Shown here: in pieces, positions 43,084 through 51,364 of the stretch
Numbering within the stretch: the first letter of the stretch is position 1
Layout of the letters: every line of letters begins with the position of its first letter
Assembly (NCBI RefSeq): GCF_040629175.1
Contig: NZ_JBEXUX010000001.1
Span: 639,456-703,455 of the forward strand
From: Embleya sp040629175
Lineage (GTDB): Bacteria; Actinomycetota; Actinomycetes; Streptomycetales; Streptomycetaceae
DNA length: 64,000 nucleotides
Direction: 5' to 3'
Position numbers and translations under genes: made by a program
Notes under the pieces: generated by a model
Told to the model about the DNA's origin: nothing
What the model saw: only the letters and a program-made list of their open reading frames with translations
Databases searched by the model: none

Positions 43084-45618
43084 GTGCCGCACCTGACCGT
43101 CGGCACCAGCGCCGGAACGCCCGTGATCCTGGATCCCGGGCGGGAACACATCGTCGGTCGTGACCCGTCCTGTGCGATCGTGCTCGACGATCGCCGTGTG
43201 TCGCGCCGGCACGCGGTCCTGCGAGTGGGCGCCGACGGCTGGGAGTTCGTCGACGGCAACAGCGTCAACGGCTCGTGGATGCGCGGCAATCGGGTGCATC
43301 GCGTGGTCGTGGGCCAGGGCTGCGAGGTGTTGCTCGGCGACCCGGACGACGGCGACCCGCTGCGCCTCGCGCCGGAGTCGACCGCCACCGAGGTGGTGCC
43401 GCCGCGCGTGGTGCACCACGACCACGTACAGATTCCCGAGCCGCCGCGCCGGAGCGAACCGCCGCCGCGCCGCGCCGAACCACCGCGCACCCCCGAACCG
43501 CCCTATGTGCCCCAGCCGCCCCGGCAAGTGCCGGACCGCGCCCGCCCGTTGGGCCGCGCGCAGATCGGTGCCGGGCCGCCCGCGGATCCGCGCCCGAGCG
43601 TGGACCGGGCGCCGAGCATGGTCATCCCGCTCCCGGTGCGCACCCTGCGGATCGGCCGCGCGCTGGACAACGACCTGGTGCTCACCGACCTGATGGTCTC
43701 CCGGCACCACGCCGAGCTGCGCACCACGCCCGGCGGCCGGCGCGAGATCGTCGACCTGGGCAGCCACAACGGCACCTACCTCAACGGGCAGCCGATCGAA
43801 CACGCGCTGCTCGGCGAAGCAGACCTGGTCGGCATCGGGCACGCCACCTTCCGGCTCGACGGCCAGGAGTTGCGCGAGTTCATCGACACCGGCGAGGTGT
43901 CGCTGGAGGTGCAGAACCTCACCGTCACGGCCGGCAAAAGAGTCCTGCTCGACAACGTCTCCTTCCCGCTCGCCGAGCGCAATCTGCTGGCCATCGTGGG
44001 CGGTTCGGGCGCGGGCAAGTCCACCCTGCTCGGCGCGCTCACCGGCAGCCGGCGCGCCGCCAGCGGCAAGATCCTCTACGACGGCCGCGACCTCTACGCG
44101 AACAACGCCGAACTGCGCCAGCGGATCGGCCTGGTGCCGCAGGACGACATCCTGCACGCCCAGCTCACCGCGCGCACCGCGCTGCGTTACGCCGCACAGT
44201 TGCGCTTCCCCGAGGACACCGAGGCGTCCGAGCGCGAGCGCCGGGTCGAGGAGGTGATCGCCGAGCTGAGCCTGGACAAGATGCCGCGCGGCGCCACCGC
44301 GCCGTACGCCGACACCAAGGTCAGCAGCCTCTCCGGTGGCCAGCGCAAACGGGTGAGCGTGGCCGTCGAACTGCTCACCAAGCCGTCCGTGTTGTTCCTG
44401 GACGAGCCGACCTCCGGCCTGGACGAGGGCCTGGAACGCTCGGTGATGGAGAAGCTGCGCGAACTCGCCGACGACGGCCGCACGGTCATCGTGGTCACCC
44501 ACAGCACCCGCAGCCTGAACGTGTGCGACCGGGTGCTGGTGCTCGCCCCGGGCGGTCGGATCGCCTTCTTCGGACCGCCGGACGAGGCGCTGCCGTTCTT
44601 CGGCAAGGGCGACTGGCCCGAGGTCTTCAAGATGTTCGACGACGAGCCGGACCGCGACTACGAGGGTCCGTTCCGCCGTTCGGAACTCTACGGCCGATAC
44701 ATAGAGGTGGGCCGCGACCGGGCGCACGCCGAACAGGGCGAGCGACCGCAGGCGAAACCGCCCAAGCCGCAGGGCTGGTTCTCCCAACTCGGCACGCTCT
44801 CCCGGCGCTACCTCGCGGTGATCGCCTCGGACCGCAAATACCTGGCGCTGCTGGCGATAGCGCCGCTGTTCCTGGGGATGTTGTGCCGGGTGATCCCCGG
44901 CAAGCTGGTCAGCCCGGAGGGGTCGCCGCCGGGTTCGAACCAGGAGGCGACCACCAAACTGCTCGTGCTGTTCGTGATCAGCGGCCTGATGGGCACCGCG
45001 ACCGCAGTCAACGAGCTGATCAAGGAGCGCGCCATCTACCGGCGCGAACGCAGCGCCGGGCTCTCGGTGTCCGCCTACCTCGGCTCGAAGATGATCGTGC
45101 TCGGGATGATCTCCGCACTCCAGGGCGTGGTGCTCACCGCGGTCGCCCTGGTCGGGGAGAAGTTGCCCGCCAAGGGCGTGGTGATCAGCCCGCCGATCAT
45201 CGAGATCGGCATCGCGGTGGTGCTGTCCGCGATAGCGGCGATGGCGGTGGGCCTGGTGGTCTCCGCCTCGATCGGCAGCGCGGAGTTGGCCATGCCGCTG
45301 CTCGTGGTGATCGCCATCGTGCAAGTGGTGCTGTGCGGCGGCCTGTTCCCGCTCAACGGCAAGGCCGGCATCGAGCAGATCTCCTGGCTGGCCCCGGCCC
45401 GCTGGGCCTTCGCCGCGGCCGGCAGCACGATAGATCTGGCCACCCAACTGCCGCGCAAACCCGGCGAGTCGCCGGATCCGCTGTGGAAGCACGACCCGAA
45501 GGTCTGGTACCGCAACATCGGCATCCTGACCGGCCAGATCGCCGTCTACGGCCTGATCGCGCTGCTCATGCTCCGGCGCCTGGACCCCAAGACCAAGCGC
45601 AAGCGCGGGAGCCGGTGA
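43084..45618 (+). CDS. FHA-domain ABC transporter, Rv1747-like
   Basis: The 844-aa single chain combines two phosphothreonine-binding FHA domains with a full ABC half transporter. FHA1 is at about residues 10-80 (VGRDPSCAIVLDD, VSRRHAVL); FHA2 at about 180-255 (IGRALDNDLVLTD, VSRHHAEL, SHNGTYLNG). The ATPase has Walker A GGSGAGKS (about 305), signature LSGGQRKR, and Walker B VLFLDEPTSGLD; the permease of the ABCG/ABC2 type covers about 575-840. The start is GTG 43084 with AAGGA six bases upstream. Mycobacterial Rv1747 binds phosphorylated kinases through its FHA domains; here no kinase gene is adjacent (the nearest is at 538). Confidence 0.95.
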   Translation: MPHLTVGTSAGTPVILDPGREHIVGRDPSCAIVLDDRRVSRRHAVLRVGADGWEFVDGNSVNGSWMRGNRVHRVVVGQGCEVLLGDPDDGDPLRLAPESTATEVVPPRVVHHDHVQIPEPPRRSEPPPRRAEPPRTPEPPYVPQPPRQVPDRARPLGRAQIGAGPPADPRPSVDRAPSMVIPLPVRTLRIGRALDNDLVLTDLMVSRHHAELRTTPGGRREIVDLGSHNGTYLNGQPIEHALLGEADLVGIGHATFRLDGQELREFIDTGEVSLEVQNLTVTAGKRVLLDNVSFPLAERNLLAIVGGSGAGKSTLLGALTGSRRAASGKILYDGRDLYANNAELRQRIGLVPQDDILHAQLTARTALRYAAQLRFPEDTEASERERRVEEVIAELSLDKMPRGATAPYADTKVSSLSGGQRKRVSVAVELLTKPSVLFLDEPTSGLDEGLERSVMEKLRELADDGRTVIVVTHSTRSLNVCDRVLVLAPGGRIAFFGPPDEALPFFGKGDWPEVFKMFDDEPDRDYEGPFRRSELYGRYIEVGRDRAHAEQGERPQAKPPKPQGWFSQLGTLSRRYLAVIASDRKYLALLAIAPLFLGMLCRVIPGKLVSPEGSPPGSNQEATTKLLVLFVISGLMGTATAVNELIKERAIYRRERSAGLSVSAYLGSKMIVLGMISALQGVVLTAVALVGEKLPAKGVVISPPIIEIGIAVVLSAIAAMAVGLVVSASIGSAELAMPLLVVIAIVQVVLCGGLFPLNGKAGIEQISWLAPARWAFAAAGSTIDLATQLPRKPGESPDPLWKHDPKVWYRNIGILTGQIAVYGLIALLMLRRLDPKTKRKRGSR

Positions 45619-45638
45619 AGCTCGCGCCCGAGTGCGGC

Positions 45639-46415
45639 TCAGGCCCGGTCCGGCTCCAGGGCCGCGCCGTACGCCGCCACCATCGCCCGGCGACAGGCCC
45701 GCTCCAGCGGGGCGAGCGCGCCGAGCCGGGCGGATATCTCCGCCGCGCTGACCGCCGCGCCGTCCTCGCGACCGGCCACGGTCAACACCGCGTGGATGCG
45801 CCGCGCCTGGTCGAGCACCCGGCCGGCGCGACCCGGATGGCCGGGTGCGACCCGGGTGTCCGAGTCCTTGCGGTACAGCCCGGCCAGGGCGCGCTGCGCC
45901 GCCGGGCCGCCGCCTGCCACGTCCAGTCGGGTCAGGTCCTCGATCGCGTCGCGCATCGCCTCGGCCAGCTCGCGCTCCGCCTCGGCCAGGAACGGTCCCG
46001 GGGCGGGCCGGTCGCTCACCTCGATCATCTGCCAGGCGACCCGCACGGTGGCGTCGCCGTTCGAGCCGTGCCGGGTCACCCCGGGCACCAGGCCGTACGC
46101 GGCGCCCGGGGCGCCGACCGTGATCGCCGCCTCGCCCGCGTCCAGCGCCAGGTCGTTGAAGGCGGGCGGGCCGGGCAGCGCCAGCGGATCACCCGACACC
46201 GGCAGGGCCAGCCGCAGACCGGTCACGCCCAGCGCTCGCAGCCGACCCAGGGCCAGCGACAGGCCGACGGGCATGTTTTCGCCCGGTACGCCCGTCACCC
46301 GATGCGGTTCGTCCGTTCCGACGATCTCGGACACCGCGTCGTCGGGCGGTACGCGCCCGGCCAGCAGGGCATTGCCCCATGCGACGAGAAGTCCGGAGCG
46401 AGGTTCGGCAAGCAT
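45639..46415 (-). CDS. Conserved actinobacterial protein of unknown function
   Basis: The 258-aa protein starts at ATG 46415 (MLAEPRSGLLVAWGNALLAG). It is soluble, Ala/Leu-rich and mixed alpha/beta, with DEPHRVTGVPGENMPVGLSLALGRLR early and a helical C-terminal half (RRIHAVLTVAGREDGAAVSAAEISARLGALAPL). The gene is divergent from the YlmA-like ATPase. I know similar proteins from streptomycetes in the same position, but no function has been assigned. It is convergent with the FHA-ABC gene, 20 bases apart. Confidence 0.7.
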   Translation of the reverse strand: MLAEPRSGLLVAWGNALLAGRVPPDDAVSEIVGTDEPHRVTGVPGENMPVGLSLALGRLRALGVTGLRLALPVSGDPLALPGPPAFNDLALDAGEAAITVGAPGAAYGLVPGVTRHGSNGDATVRVAWQMIEVSDRPAPGPFLAEAERELAEAMRDAIEDLTRLDVAGGGPAAQRALAGLYRKDSDTRVAPGHPGRAGRVLDQARRIHAVLTVAGREDGAAVSAAEISARLGALAPLERACRRAMVAAYGAALEPDRA

Positions 46416-46586
46416 GCGGACAAGCGTAAGGGGCGTCACAACGCTCCCGGACACGACCGGAGGTCGCTCGGTGTCATAGGTTTCTCCCGGACCGGGTGCA
46501 ACAACGCGGACCACGGAGCGAGGCGGTGATCCCACACAAGGGGATGCCGTCCGGCGGCGTAGCGCACGATGGGGAGCTGGCAGGCG

Positions 46587-47399
46587 ATGAGCGACGTTCT
46601 CGAACTGGTTGACGTATCGGTGGTGCGCGACGGTCGCCCTCTGGTGGACCAGGTCACCTGGTCGGTCGCGGAAGGCGAACGCTGGATCGTCGTCGGCCCC
46701 AACGGCGCCGGCAAGACCACGGTGCTGCAACTGGCGTCCACCTATCTGTTCCCCACCACCGGCACGGTCGCCGTGCTGGGCGAGAAGCTGGGCACGGTCG
46801 ACGTGTTCGAGCTGCGACCGCGGGTCGGGATGGCCTCGGCGGCGCTCACCGACAAGCTGCCGCGCCGCGAGCGGGTGCTGGACATCGTGCTGACCTCGGC
46901 CTACGGGATGACGGCCAAGTGGCACGAGCGCTACGACGCCGAGGACGAGCAGCGCGCCCGCCGGCTGCTCGACCAGTTGGGCATGGCGGAATACGTCGAG
47001 CGCCGGTTCGGCACGCTGTCCGAGGGCGAGCGCAAGCGGGTGCAGATCGCCCGTGCGCTGATGACCGACCCCGAGCTGTTGCTGCTCGACGAGCCGGCCG
47101 CCGGGCTCGACCTGGGCGGGCGCGAGGACCTGGTCCGCCGGCTCGGCACGCTGGCCGCCGACCCGTACGCGCCGTCGATGATCCTGGTCAGCCACCACGT
47201 CGAGGAGATCCCGCCCGGCTTCACGCACATCCTGATGATCCGTCAGGGACGGGTGATGGCGGCCGGCCCGATCGCCGACACGCTCAACTCGCGCAACCTT
47301 TCGCACTGCTTCGGTCTGCCGCTGATCGTCGAGCAGCAGTACGGGCGTTGGTCCGCCCGCGGGCTGCCGATGCCGGAGGCACCGGAGACGCAGGGCTGA
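46587..47399 (+). CDS. Stand-alone ABC ATPase, YlmA/ModF-like
   Basis: The 270-aa protein starts at ATG 46587 with GGGGAG upstream. It has one ABC domain: Walker A GPNGAGKT, a Q-loop region, the variant signature LSEGERKR (not LSGGQ), and Walker B LLLLDEPAAGLD. No permease gene accompanies it, which fits the YlmA/ModF group, whose partners are unknown or regulatory. The downstream genes are an NfeD and an SPFH protein. Confidence 0.88.
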   Translation: MSDVLELVDVSVVRDGRPLVDQVTWSVAEGERWIVVGPNGAGKTTVLQLASTYLFPTTGTVAVLGEKLGTVDVFELRPRVGMASAALTDKLPRRERVLDIVLTSAYGMTAKWHERYDAEDEQRARRLLDQLGMAEYVERRFGTLSEGERKRVQIARALMTDPELLLLDEPAAGLDLGGREDLVRRLGTLAADPYAPSMILVSHHVEEIPPGFTHILMIRQGRVMAAGPIADTLNSRNLSHCFGLPLIVEQQYGRWSARGLPMPEAPETQG

Positions 47400-47478
47400 C
47401 CCGAGCCGCTTCCCCGGCTGATCGTTTTCGGCCGAGAAGCATCTGCTGCTCGGCGCGCCCACGATCTACGATGAACAC

Positions 47479-47898
47479 GTGGACGCATGGATGTGGTGGC
47501 TCATCGCGGTCGGGGCGTTCGGCATCGTCGGGGTGCTCAGCTCCTTCGTGGAGATGGGCATGTTCGCGGTCGGGGCCGCCGCCGCGGCTGCGGCCGCCGG
47601 CGCCGGTGGCAACTTCCTGATCCAGTGCATCGTGTTCGCCCTCGTGTCGATCGCACTGCTCGTGTTCGTGCGCCCGATCGTGGTCCGGCACAACAACTCG
47701 CCCGGAACCCGCACCGGCATCGAGGCACTCAAGGGCACCAGCGCCGTGGTCCTGGAACGCGTCGACGAGAACGGCGGCCGGATCAAGCTGGCCGGCGAGG
47801 TCTGGTCGGCCCGCACCCTGGACTCCACCGCCGTGTTCGAACCCGGGGCTCGGGTGGACGTAGCGGACATCGTGGGCGCCACCGCAGTGGTGATGTGA
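47479..47898 (+). CDS. NfeD-family membrane protein (short type)
   Basis: The 139-aa protein (GTG start) has two to three membrane helices in residues 5-60, including an Ala-only stretch in the first loop, then a small OB-fold domain: GTSAVVLERVDENGGRIKLAGEVWSARTL and VDVADIVGATAVVM. It lacks the long N-terminal protease domain of some NfeD proteins. NfeD and SPFH/stomatin proteins form partners in membrane microdomains; the SPFH gene is 117 bases downstream, so this pair fits. Confidence 0.9.
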   Translation: MDAWMWWLIAVGAFGIVGVLSSFVEMGMFAVGAAAAAAAAGAGGNFLIQCIVFALVSIALLVFVRPIVVRHNNSPGTRTGIEALKGTSAVVLERVDENGGRIKLAGEVWSARTLDSTAVFEPGARVDVADIVGATAVVM

Positions 47899-48015
47899 CG
47901 CCCGATCGATTGCGCCGATCGTGTTGACGTCCCACGTCGGCCCGCGAACCCCTAGGCTCGACACAGCCTTGCATTTCAAAGGCAACCGCAGGCAAGCAGG
48001 ACCTCGGGAGAGATC

Positions 48016-49143
48016 GTGAAGGCCACCGCCGTCATCGTCCTGGTCGTACTCGTACTGCTGGTGGTCGTCGCCTTGGTCAAGACGGTCAAGGTGATCCCCC
48101 AGGCGAGTGCCGCCATCGTGGAGCGTTTCGGGCGATACACCCGCACGCTGCACGCCGGACTCAACATCCTCGTACCGTTCATCGACCGGATCCGGCAGAT
48201 GATCGACCTGCGCGAGCAGGTCGTGCCGTTCCCGCCGCAACCGGTGATCACCGAGGACAACCTCGTCGTCCAGATCGACACCGTCATCTACTTCCAGGTC
48301 ACCGACCCGCGCGCGGCCACCTACGAGATCGCCAACTACATCCAGGCGATCGAGCAGCTCACCATCACCACGCTGCGCAACATCATCGGTGGCATGGACC
48401 TCGAACAGACCCTCACCTCGCGCGAGGAGATCAACGCGGGGCTGCGCGGCGTGCTCGACGAGGCGACCGGCCGCTGGGGCATCCGGGTCAACCGGGTCGA
48501 GCTCAAGGCGATCGAGCCGCCGCCCTCCATCCAGGACTCGATGGAGAAGCAGATGCGCGCCGAGCGGGACAAGCGCGCGGCGATCCTGACCGCCGAGGGC
48601 CACCAGCGTTCGCAGGTGCTCACCGCCGAAGGTGACAAGGAAGCCGCCGTGTTGCGCGCCGAGGGTGAGCGCCAGGCCGCGGTGATCCGGGCCGAGGGTG
48701 AGGCGCGCGCGATCGAGACCGTCTTCGAGGCGATCCACGCGGGCGAGGTGGACAACAAGCTGCTCGCCTACCAATACCTCCAGATGTTGCCGAAGATCGC
48801 CGAGGGCAGCTCGAACAAGTTGTGGATCCTGCCCAGCGAGGTCACCCGCGCCCTGGAGGGCATCGGCGACGCGGTCGGCAATCTCGCCACGAACGGCTCC
48901 GGCCCGGCACACCGCGTGCCGCAGGTGCCGGTCGAGGAGGAGCCGGCCTGGCCCGGTTCGGGCACGCCCGTCCCGCAGGGGCGCAAGGCGCCGATCGCCA
49001 ACGGCGCATCCTCGGTACCGCGTCCGTCCGCCGAGCCGCCCGCCGTGCCCCCGCCGCCGGCCGAGCCGCCGCGCCGGGGTGGACCGCCGGCCGGCGAGGT
49101 CGAACCTCCGCACATCGAGCGGGGTCATCGCCCGCCGCGATGA
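48016..49143 (+). CDS. SPFH/Band 7 (stomatin-like) membrane scaffold protein
   Basis: The 375-aa protein has one N-terminal membrane helix (residues about 4-25), a Band 7 domain (about 28-210, IPQASAAIVERFGRYTRTLHAG to MEKQMRAERDKRAAI), a long Ala/Glu/Arg-rich coiled coil with tandem RAEGE repeats (AAVLRAEGERQAAVIRAEGEARAI), and a Pro-rich tail of about 80 residues. It probably forms oligomers in membrane microdomains with the NfeD protein upstream. A TTGACG at 47924 precedes it, but the downstream hexamer TAGGCT is 23 bases away, too far for a standard promoter. Confidence 0.95.
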   Translation: MKATAVIVLVVLVLLVVVALVKTVKVIPQASAAIVERFGRYTRTLHAGLNILVPFIDRIRQMIDLREQVVPFPPQPVITEDNLVVQIDTVIYFQVTDPRAATYEIANYIQAIEQLTITTLRNIIGGMDLEQTLTSREEINAGLRGVLDEATGRWGIRVNRVELKAIEPPPSIQDSMEKQMRAERDKRAAILTAEGHQRSQVLTAEGDKEAAVLRAEGERQAAVIRAEGEARAIETVFEAIHAGEVDNKLLAYQYLQMLPKIAEGSSNKLWILPSEVTRALEGIGDAVGNLATNGSGPAHRVPQVPVEEEPAWPGSGTPVPQGRKAPIANGASSVPRPSAEPPAVPPPPAEPPRRGGPPAGEVEPPHIERGHRPPR

Positions 49144-49239
49144 GCCGCCGGCCTCGGCTGCGATGATCTCTGGCGTTACGGCCGCGGGGACGCTCGACGT
49201 CCTCCCGGCGCCAGGATCGTCGCGGCGAAGCGGGTGCAC

Positions 49240-50010
49240 ATGGACTGGTGGGAAGCGTTGGCGATCTTCGCCGCGGGTATCGCGGCCGGCGGGATCAATA
49301 CGGTGGTCGGATCCGGCACGCTGATCACCTTCCCGGTACTCCTCGCCTTCGGCTACTCGCCGGTGACCGCGAACGTGTCCAACACGATCGGCCTGGTGCC
49401 GGGTTCGATCAGCGGCGCGATCGGGTATCGCCGCGAACTCGAAGGCCAGCGGCCCCGGTTGATCCGGCTCGGGCTGGCCTCGCTGCTCGGCGGCCTGACC
49501 GGCGCGATCCTGCTGCTCACGCTGCCCGACAGCGCGTTCAAGGCGATCGTGCCGGCGCTGATCGTGCTCGCGCTGGTGCTCGTGGTGCTGCAACCGCGCC
49601 TGGCCAAGCGGCTGGCCGCCCGGCGGGCGGAGAACGGCTCGGCGTCGGAGGGGCCCCGGCACGGCGGCGCGTTGTTGTGGGTGGCCGTGTTCGGAACCGG
49701 CATCTACGGCGGCTACTTCGGCGCGGCGCAAGGCGTCCTGCTGCTGGCGCTGTTCGGCGTGTTCATCGCGGAGAACCTGCAGCGGATGAACGCGGTGAAG
49801 AACGTGCTCGCCGGCATCGTCAACGGCGTCGCGGCGATCGTGTTCATGCTCGTCGCCGACGTCGCGTGGTGGGTGGTGCTGTTGATCGCGTGCGGCTCGG
49901 TGATCGGCGGCCAGATCGGCGCCAAGGTCGGCCGCCGGCTGCCGCCCACGGCACTGCGCGCGGTGATCGTCGTGGTGGGCCTGGTCGCGGTGGTGCGGCT
50001 GCTGTTGTGA
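49240..50010 (+). CDS. TauE/SafE-family permease
   Basis: The 256-aa protein starts at ATG 49240; a GTG two codons upstream is too close to the nearest purine-rich box. Eight hydrophobic segments include IAAGGINTVVGSGTLITFPVLLAFGYSP and, after the middle loop, GIYGGYFGAAQGVLLLALFGVF, the duplicated GGxxGxGxG-like signature of the family. The family exports or imports organosulfonates and related anions; the substrate here is unknown. Confidence 0.92.
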   Translation: MDWWEALAIFAAGIAAGGINTVVGSGTLITFPVLLAFGYSPVTANVSNTIGLVPGSISGAIGYRRELEGQRPRLIRLGLASLLGGLTGAILLLTLPDSAFKAIVPALIVLALVLVVLQPRLAKRLAARRAENGSASEGPRHGGALLWVAVFGTGIYGGYFGAAQGVLLLALFGVFIAENLQRMNAVKNVLAGIVNGVAAIVFMLVADVAWWVVLLIACGSVIGGQIGAKVGRRLPPTALRAVIVVVGLVAVVRLLL

Positions 50011-50071
50011 CGACGGCATTGCCGGTTCGACCTCCCCTACCCTGGCCCCCTCGAATCGGGGAGGTGGCCGG

Positions 50072-50260
50072 ATGGCCCTGGAGATGCGCGAACAGTGCGA
50101 ACGATGCGAGGTGGCACTCGGTGCGCAGGATCCGGCCCGGATCTGCTCGTACGAATGCACCTTCTGCGAACCGTGCAGCGCCACGATGGACGACACCTGC
50201 CCCAACTGCGGCGGCGAACTCGTCCCCAGGCCGCGCCGCGCGGAACCGGCGGTCGGCTAG
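50072..50260 (+). CDS. DUF1272 zinc-ribbon-like small protein
   Basis: The 62-aa protein has four Cys pairs packed into a short chain: CERC, CSYECTFCEPC and CPNCGGEL. This is the DUF1272 pattern; two zinc-binding knuckles are plausible. Function unknown. Many streptomycetes carry this gene as an isolated unit. Confidence 0.9.
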   Translation: MALEMREQCERCEVALGAQDPARICSYECTFCEPCSATMDDTCPNCGGELVPRPRRAEPAVG

Positions 50261-50337
50261 GCCCCGTCCGGCGGATCCCGGTGGATCGGGCCCGGGCCCG
50301 GGCCCGGTTCGCCGCCGACCTGCGGTGTCGTGAAACG

Positions 50338-51309
50338 ATGCCCGGCATGCCGGTCACGTCGCACGCCGTAGGTCTCGCCGCAGGGGTCGTCCTGGACGCC
50401 GCCTTCGGCGACCCCCGCCGAGGTCACCCCGTGGCCGGCTTCGGGAGTGCGGCCGGTCGGCTGGAACAAGCCCTGTACCGCGACGACCGCGCCCGCGGCC
50501 TCGGCTACACGGCGCTGTGCGTCGGCGCCGGCGTCGGCCTGGGCCTGGCCCTGCGTCGCGCCGTCGCCGGCCGCCCCCTCGCCGACGCCGTGGTCACCGC
50601 CGGCTGCACGTGGGCCGTCCTCGGCGGCACCACCCTGCGCCGCGAGGCCCGGCTGATCGCCGCCCCGCTGGTGGCCGGCGACCTGCCCGCCGCCCGAGCC
50701 GCGCTGCCCCGCCTGGTCGGCCGCGACCCGGCCCGCCTGGACGACAAGGGCATCGCCCGCGCCGTCGTCGAATCGGTCGCCGAGAACACCTCCGACGCCG
50801 TGGTCGCCCCGTTGTTCTGGGGCGCCGTCGCGGGCGTTCCGGGCCTGCTGGGCTACCGCGCGATCAATACCCTCGACGCGATGGTCGGCCACCACACGCC
50901 GCGGTACGAGAACTTCGGCTGGGCCTCGGCCCGCCTGGACGACGCGGCCAACTGGCTGCCCGCCCGCCTCACCGGCCTGCTCACCGTCGCCGCCGCCCCC
51001 GTCGTCGGCGGCGACCCGGCCCGCGCCCTGGCGGTGCTGCGTCGGGACGGCGGCAGCCACCCCAGCCCCAACGCGGGCCGCTGCGAGGCGTCCGCCGCCG
51101 GGGCCCTGGACGTGCGCCTGGGGGGCCGCAACGTCTACGCCGGCCGCACCGAGGACCGCCCCGCGCTCGGCGACGGCCCACCGCCGAGCCCCACCGACAT
51201 CCACCGCGCGAACCGACTCAGTGCCGCCGTCGGCCTGGCCTCGGCGGCACTGGCCGTCGCCGTCGTCGCCGCCCGCGCCGCGACGCGCGCCCGCGGGACG
51301 CGTCGATGA
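50338..51309 (+). CDS. cobD: Adenosylcobinamide-phosphate synthase (CobD/CbiB)
   Basis: The 323-aa membrane protein attaches aminopropanol (phosphate) to adenosylcobyric acid. It shows the family run LAAGVVLDAAFGDPRRGHPVAGFG, VVESVAENTSDAVVAPLFWGAVAGVPGLLGYRAINTLDAMVGHH and RDGGSHPSPNAGRCEASAAGALDVRLGG. Several membrane helices lie between these. I used ATG 50338; ATG 50347 is an alternative. It is 55 bases before cobQ, so the two act in sequence in cobalamin assembly. No cobalamin riboswitch is visible upstream. Confidence 0.95.
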   Translation: MPGMPVTSHAVGLAAGVVLDAAFGDPRRGHPVAGFGSAAGRLEQALYRDDRARGLGYTALCVGAGVGLGLALRRAVAGRPLADAVVTAGCTWAVLGGTTLRREARLIAAPLVAGDLPAARAALPRLVGRDPARLDDKGIARAVVESVAENTSDAVVAPLFWGAVAGVPGLLGYRAINTLDAMVGHHTPRYENFGWASARLDDAANWLPARLTGLLTVAAAPVVGGDPARALAVLRRDGGSHPSPNAGRCEASAAGALDVRLGGRNVYAGRTEDRPALGDGPPPSPTDIHRANRLSAAVGLASAALAVAVVAARAATRARGTRR

Positions 51310-51364
51310 CCGGCGCGCCCTCGACCCGGACCCGTACGGCACCCCGCCTCCGAAAGGCCATGCG

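Noticed and set aside
47924..47958. Promoter TTGACG / TAGGCT before the SPFH gene
   Set aside because: The hexamers are separated by 23 bases, outside the usual 16-19 range, so I did not call it a promoter.
50261..50337. Cobalamin riboswitch ahead of cobD-cobQ
   Set aside because: The gap is only 77 bases and has no B12-box-like sequence.
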